Source of the DNA: an uncultured Luminiphilus sp. | GTDB lineage: Bacteria; Pseudomonadota; Gammaproteobacteria; Pseudomonadales; Halieaceae | Direction: 5' to 3' | Length of the DNA stretch: 64,000 nt | NCBI GenBank assembly: GCA_938091995.1 | Contig: CALKNZ010000001.1 | Span: 32,533-96,532 of the forward strand | Shown: piece after piece, positions 59,448 to 64,000 of the stretch | How positions within the stretch are numbered: the stretch's first letter is position 1 | Layout of the letters: each line of letters starts with the position of its first letter | The notes under the pieces: model-generated | The model's input: the letters and a program-made list of their open reading frames with translations, nothing else | What the model was told of the DNA's origin: nothing | Databases searched by the model: none | Program-made: the position numbers and the translations under genes

Positions 59448-62048
59448 ATGAAAACAGCTGAAATACGTGAAGCGTTTCTGTCTTACTTTGAACAGCAGGG
59501 ACACACCCGAGTTGGATCAAGCTCTCTGGTACCCCACGACGATCCAACCCTGCTTTTTACCAATGCGGGCATGAATCAATTTAAAGAGACCTTTCTGGGG
59601 TTGGAAACCCGGGCTTACCTACGGGCTTGTACATCACAAAAGTGTGTTCGTGCTGGTGGTAAACACAACGATCTTGAAAATGTAGGTTACACCGCACGCC
59701 ACCACACCTTTTTCGAAATGTTGGGCAACTTTAGCTTTGGTGACTATTTTAAGCGCGAGGCCATTAATTTTGCCTGGACCTTTCTGACAGAGGTGCTGAA
59801 GTTACCCAAGGAACGCCTTTGGATTACCGTTCACACCTCTGACGATGAAGCCGCGGCGATCTGGATTGACGAGATTGGCATTGATCCCAGCTGCTTGTCC
59901 CGGCTGGACGAAGACAATTTTTGGCAGATGGGTGATACCGGGCCTTGCGGGCCCAGCTCCGAAATTTTTTACGATCATGGCGCCCATGTGCCCGGCGGGC
60001 CTCCTGGCAGTGCCGACGATGACCTCGATCGCTACATTGAAATTTGGAACCTTGTGTTCATGCAGTTTAATCGGGATGGCGCGGGGGAGTTGCATCCGTT
60101 ACCGGCGCCTTCTGTTGATACCGGCATGGGTCTGGAGCGCATAGCGGCCGTTTTGCAGGGCGTGCATTCCAACTATGAAATAGATCTTTTTCAAACCTTG
60201 ATCAAAGCCACTGCCTCGGCTCTTGCTGTCGCTGATCTGGAAGAGAAATCATTGCGCGTGATCGCGGATCACCTGCGCTCCTGTGCATTTCTCATTGCCG
60301 ACGGTGTGATGCCTAGCAATGAGGGCCGGGGATATGTGCTGCGCCGCATTATTCGCCGCGCGGTGCGTCACGGCAACAAACTGGGTGCTACCCAGCCTTT
60401 TTTCGCGACCCTAGTGCCTGTGCTAGTGGCTGAAATGGGCGCAGCTTATCCTGATCTCCAAGCGAGTGAGAGCGCCATTGTGAAGGCGCTTCGTGCCGAG
60501 GAAGATCAGTTCGCGCGAACCCTAGACAATGGCATGGCTATTCTTGAAGAGGCACTGAGCAGTCTTGAAGGCGCTGTGCTTCCAGGAGAGCTTGTTTTTA
60601 GGCTCTACGACACTTACGGGTTCCCGGTTGATCTGACAAACGACATTGCTCGCGAGCGCAACCTTACCTTAGATGTTGAGGGTTACGATGAGGCCATGGC
60701 CCAGCAGCGCAAGCGCTCTCAGGAGAGCGGCAGTTTCAAAGTTGACTACAACGAGTCAGTCACAATTCCCGGAGAGACACAATTTACCGGCTACGACAGC
60801 ACCGAAGGCTCAGGAACCATTTTGGCTCTGTTGGCCGAGGGTGAGATGACGCAGTCATTGGCTGCGGGTGAACAGGGTGTAGTGGTTCTCAATAGCACGC
60901 CTTTTTACGGCGAAAGCGGGGGGCAGGTAGGTGACTGTGGCTTGCTACAGGGAGATTCGAGCCGTGCGGATGTTACCGATACAACTAAGGCTCAGGGTCA
61001 TCATTTTCACCACGTGCAGGTGACAGCGGGGTCCTTATCGGTGGGTGATGTGCTGACGTCTACGGTGGACAACGCGCTGCGTGAACGTATTAGGCTAAAT
61101 CATTCCGCGACTCACTTACTTCATGAAGCGCTGCGCCGGGTATTGGGTAATCATGTCGTGCAAAAGGGTTCGCTGGTTGATTCGGAGCGGCTACGGTTCG
61201 ATTTTTCTCACGGCGAGGCGGTGAGCGCTGCTCAAATTGAAGAAATCACTCACATTGTTAATGAGCAAATTCGGGGCAACAGTGCTACGACGACACAATT
61301 AATGGATATGGACAGCGCCGTTGCGGCGGGTGCGACTGCTCTATTTGGCGAGAAGTACGGTGACGAAGTGCGGGTATTGTCTATGGGGTCCCAAGGCTTT
61401 TCGGTGGAGCTCTGTGGCGGCACTCACGTTGATAGAACCGGTGATATTGGCCTGCTGCTAGTAACCGGTGAGTCAGGCGTCGCTGCGGGGGTGCGAAGAA
61501 TAGAAGCCATCACAGGCAAGGCCGCTTTGGAGCAAAGCTTAGCCAGCAGTCAGCGTGTGGTCGATGTAGCTGAGGTCTTAAAAGCCACGCCAAACGCCGT
61601 TGTCGAGAAGGCCAGCGTATTGCGATCAGAGGTACGTGAACTGGAAAAAGAAGTGGCGCGCTTGAAGCAAAAGTTGGCCACTTCATCTGGGGGCGATCTC
61701 ACACAGTCTGCGGTGGAGATTGGCGGCATTAAGGTGTTAGCCACTCAAATAGAGGGTGCCGATGTGGCAACGCTTCGTGAAACACTAGATCAATGTAAAA
61801 ATAAGTTAGGTACTGCCGTGGTTTTATTAGCCGCGGTAGAGGGCGACAAAATTTCTTTAGTCGCAGGTGTCACCAAAGATGCCACCGACAAAGTGCGAGC
61901 GGGAGACGCCATTAAAGAGTTCGCCGGCCGCTTGGGTGGTAAAGGCGGAGGTCGTCCTGACATGGCTCAGGGCGGCGGTACCGATGTGGCGGCTCTGCCT
62001 GCGGCGCTAGCCGCCGTGCCAGACTGGGTTGCATCACAGCTTGCCTAG
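59448..62048 (+). CDS. alaS: Alanyl-tRNA synthetase
   Basis: [64 protein letters not shown]. Confidence 0.96.
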   Translation: MKTAEIREAFLSYFEQQGHTRVGSSSLVPHDDPTLLFTNAGMNQFKETFLGLETRAYLRACTSQKCVRAGGKHNDLENVGYTARHHTFFEMLGNFSFGDYFKREAINFAWTFLTEVLKLPKERLWITVHTSDDEAAAIWIDEIGIDPSCLSRLDEDNFWQMGDTGPCGPSSEIFYDHGAHVPGGPPGSADDDLDRYIEIWNLVFMQFNRDGAGELHPLPAPSVDTGMGLERIAAVLQGVHSNYEIDLFQTLIKATASALAVADLEEKSLRVIADHLRSCAFLIADGVMPSNEGRGYVLRRIIRRAVRHGNKLGATQPFFATLVPVLVAEMGAAYPDLQASESAIVKALRAEEDQFARTLDNGMAILEEALSSLEGAVLPGELVFRLYDTYGFPVDLTNDIARERNLTLDVEGYDEAMAQQRKRSQESGSFKVDYNESVTIPGETQFTGYDSTEGSGTILALLAEGEMTQSLAAGEQGVVVLNSTPFYGESGGQVGDCGLLQGDSSRADVTDTTKAQGHHFHHVQVTAGSLSVGDVLTSTVDNALRERIRLNHSATHLLHEALRRVLGNHVVQKGSLVDSERLRFDFSHGEAVSAAQIEEITHIVNEQIRGNSATTTQLMDMDSAVAAGATALFGEKYGDEVRVLSMGSQGFSVELCGGTHVDRTGDIGLLLVTGESGVAAGVRRIEAITGKAALEQSLASSQRVVDVAEVLKATPNAVVEKASVLRSEVRELEKEVARLKQKLATSSGGDLTQSAVEIGGIKVLATQIEGADVATLRETLDQCKNKLGTAVVLLAAVEGDKISLVAGVTKDATDKVRAGDAIKEFAGRLGGKGGGRPDMAQGGGTDVAALPAALAAVPDWVASQLA

Positions 62049-62167
62049 CTTGGCTCGCTGTTAGGAATAGCCGCTTTAACCAATGCCGATGGTGCGGGTG
62101 CCGCTTACGCAACGGTGCTTATGTGGTATGCTCCGCGCCCAATTTTAACTGACCGGCACGGGTTTTT

Positions 62168-63400
62168 ATGGCCCTAATAGTTCAAAAATACGGTGGTACT
62201 TCGGTGGGCTCGCCAGAGCGCATTGAGCACGTTGCCGATAAGGTTGCGAGCTTTCATCGCGACGGCCACGACGTAGTAGTGGTGGTCTCAGCAATGTCTG
62301 GGGAGACCAATCGACTCATTGAGCTTGCGCATTCAATTGAAGAGTACCCCCAGCCAAGGGAACTCGACATGCTCGTGTCCACGGGTGAGCAGGTCACTAC
62401 AGCATTGCTGAGCATGGCGCTCCATAAGCGCAAGGTGCCCGCGCGCTCTTACAACGGATCCCAGGTCCGTATTTTAACCGACACCGCCCACACTAAAGCA
62501 CGTATTCAGCATATTGATGGCCACCGCCTACGGGCCGATCTCGATCAAAGGCGGGTCGTGGTTGTGGCGGGTTTTCAGGGCGTTGATCCAGAGGGCAACA
62601 TCACAACGTTGGGGCGTGGTGGTTCAGACACCACGGCGGTTGCCCTGGCTGCGGCGTTATCGGCAGACGAATGCCAGATTTATACCGATGTTGATGGGGT
62701 TTACACGACAGACCCTCGGGTGGAATCGAGCGCTAGGCGTTTGGAAAAAATTACTTTCGAGGAAATGCTGGAACTCGCCAGTATGGGCTCTAAAGTACTG
62801 CAGATACGTGCCGTGGAATTTGCCGGTAAGTATGCGGTGCCTCTTCGAGTTCTTAGCAGTTTTAAAGAGGGTCCGGGGACTTTAATTACCATGGAAGAGG
62901 ACGCTGATATGGAAGCGCCAACAATAGCGGGCATTGCTTTTAACCGTGATGAGGCCAAGCTCACCGTACTGGGTGTTCCCGATACCCCCGGTGTGGCCTA
63001 TAAGATTTTGGGCCCGGTGGGTGAGGCCAATATCGAGGTTGATGTGATACTGCAGAATACCGGTGAAGAGGGGCATACCGACTTCACTTTTACTGTAGCC
63101 CGTAATGATCTCGAGAAAGCAAGAAAAATTCTTGAAGATTTGGTGGTACAACTGGATGCGAAAGAATTGCGTGCCGACGCAAAAATTGCCAAAGTGTCAA
63201 TTGTGGGAGTTGGAATGCGCTCGCATGCTAACGTGGCTGCGCGCATGTTCAAGGCATTGTCAGAGGTGGGCGTCAATATTCAGATGATCAGTACATCCGA
63301 AATAAAGATATCGGTGATTATTGAAGAAAATTATTTAGAGCTTGCTGTGAGAGCTCTTCATACCGCATTTGGTCTTGAGCACAGCCCAGAAGGGCAATGA
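62168..63400 (+). CDS. lysC: Aspartate kinase
   Basis: LIVQKYGGTSVGSPERIEHVADKV; GRGGSDTTAVALAAAL; C-terminal ACT domains. Confidence 0.96.
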   Translation: MALIVQKYGGTSVGSPERIEHVADKVASFHRDGHDVVVVVSAMSGETNRLIELAHSIEEYPQPRELDMLVSTGEQVTTALLSMALHKRKVPARSYNGSQVRILTDTAHTKARIQHIDGHRLRADLDQRRVVVVAGFQGVDPEGNITTLGRGGSDTTAVALAAALSADECQIYTDVDGVYTTDPRVESSARRLEKITFEEMLELASMGSKVLQIRAVEFAGKYAVPLRVLSSFKEGPGTLITMEEDADMEAPTIAGIAFNRDEAKLTVLGVPDTPGVAYKILGPVGEANIEVDVILQNTGEEGHTDFTFTVARNDLEKARKILEDLVVQLDAKELRADAKIAKVSIVGVGMRSHANVAARMFKALSEVGVNIQMISTSEIKISVIIEENYLELAVRALHTAFGLEHSPEGQ

Positions 63401-63461
63401 TTAAGGTCGATTGTAGTTAGCTGAAAGGCTCTGCATAAGGCCGCATACAGGGAAGTTAGAC

Positions 63462-63674
63462 ATGCTGATACTAACAAGAAGAATGGGTGAATCTCTGGTG
63501 ATTGGCGACAACATCACCATTACGGTTCTAGGGGTGAAGGGTAACCAGACCCGTTTAGGTGTAGATGCTCCTAGGGACGTTTCAGTTCATCGAGAAGAAA
63601 TTCTTAACCGGATTCAGGGAGATACCCCCCCTAAAGACGGTGATAGTGACGGAAATACTCGCGACACCGATTAA
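63462..63674 (+). CDS. csrA: Carbon storage regulator
   Basis: [47 protein letters not shown]. Confidence 0.96.
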   Translation: MLILTRRMGESLVIGDNITITVLGVKGNQTRLGVDAPRDVSVHREEILNRIQGDTPPKDGDSDGNTRDTD

Positions 63675-63720
63675 ACCAGTGTTTTTCAGCGAATTCTCTA
63701 TGGTAGGATTCGCACCCTCC

Positions 63721-63811
63721 GGAGAAGTGGCCGAGTGGCTGAAGGCGCTCCCCTGCTAAGGGAGTATACGTTAATCGCGTATCGAGGGTTCGAATCCCTC
63801 CTTCTCCGCCA
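63721..63811 (+). tRNA. tRNA-Ser (anticodon GCT)
   Basis: GGAGAAG...CTTCTCC acceptor stem, anticodon loop CTGCTAA, extended variable arm, GGGTTCGAATCCC T-arm, encoded CCA. Confidence 0.95.
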
Positions 63812-63823
63812 TCCAAATAAAAG

Positions 63824-63846
63824 ACGCCCCTCTGGGGCGTTTTTTT
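63824..63846 (+). terminator. Intrinsic terminator after tRNA-Ser
   Basis: ACGCCCC-TCT-GGGGCGT followed by T6. Confidence 0.88.
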
Positions 63847-63871
63847 GTTTGGGGCTTTGAATATGGGAAGA

Positions 63872-64000
63872 GAACCCTCGGGTTCGACAAACTCTGTCTA
63901 GGGCAGAGTTTGGACGCGGAGCCGTAAGGCGGAGCGCCCTGGAAGGGTTCGAGCAGCGGAGGCAACGCTGCTCGAATCAATCCCTCCTTCTCCGCCATCC
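63872..64000. repeat. Hairpin-rich element ending in a 20-bp copy of the tRNA-Ser 3' end
   Basis: Perfect inverted repeats GAACCC/GGGTTC (6 bp), CAAACTCTG/CAGAGTTTG (9 bp), TTCGAGCAGCG/CGCTGCTCGAA (11 bp); 63981-64000 identical to 63795-63814. Confidence 0.75.

Noticed and set aside
62049-62167. Lysine riboswitch before lysC
   Set aside because: The 119-nt gap lacks the expected conserved structure and is too short for a full lysine riboswitch.
63771-63998. Minus-strand ORF containing MAEKEGFEPSIRD
   Set aside because: Well-known spurious translation antisense to tRNA-Ser and its duplicated 3' end.
1-64000. CRISPR arrays, insertion sequences, prophage genes
   Set aside because: No regularly spaced repeats, transposases, integrases or phage structural genes were seen.

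Overview
Gammaproteobacterial chromosomal window (marine OM60/NOR5-like affiliation is only a guess). It has three parts. (1) 1-26.2 kb is a housekeeping block: dapE(partial)-dapD-arsC/yffB-nth-dapC-glnD-map on the minus strand, then rpsB-tsf-pyrH-frr-uppS-cdsA-dxr-rseP-bamA-skp-lpxD-fabZ-lpxA-lpxB-rnhB-dnaE on the plus strand. (2) 26.2-57.1 kb is an accessory catabolic region: GntR/HutC regulator, MaoC hydratase, acyl-CoA dehydrogenase, CitE-like lyase, MmgE/PrpD, HpaB/AbfD-fold flavoprotein, TauD-like dioxygenase, EamA transporter, three cysteine amidohydrolases of the isochorismatase fold, RutD-like alpha/beta hydrolase, three CaiB-type CoA-transferases, HyuA/HyuB, RutA-like flavin monooxygenase, SDR, methyltransferase and a TonB receptor. 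(3) 57.1-64 kb is a second core block: greB, M23 peptidase, Trm112-like, HIT, alaS, lysC, csrA, tRNA-Ser(GCT). The main discovery candidate is a 16-bp near-palindrome, consensus WWWTGTHCGKWCAWTT, found six times at promoters between 31.1 and 52.5 kb, including the gntR promoter and promoters of nearly every catabolic transcription unit. It suggests one undescribed GntR regulon that joins Rut-like amide/ring-opening enzymes to a C5-dicarboxylate (itaconate/citramalate-like) CoA pathway. Also notable are a histone-H1-like Lys/Ala tail on HyuB, an AbfD-fold protein lacking Fe-S ligands, a predicted Nudix lipoprotein, and a hairpin-rich duplication of the tRNA-Ser 3' end at the window edge. All family calls come from reading the translations; no database search was run.
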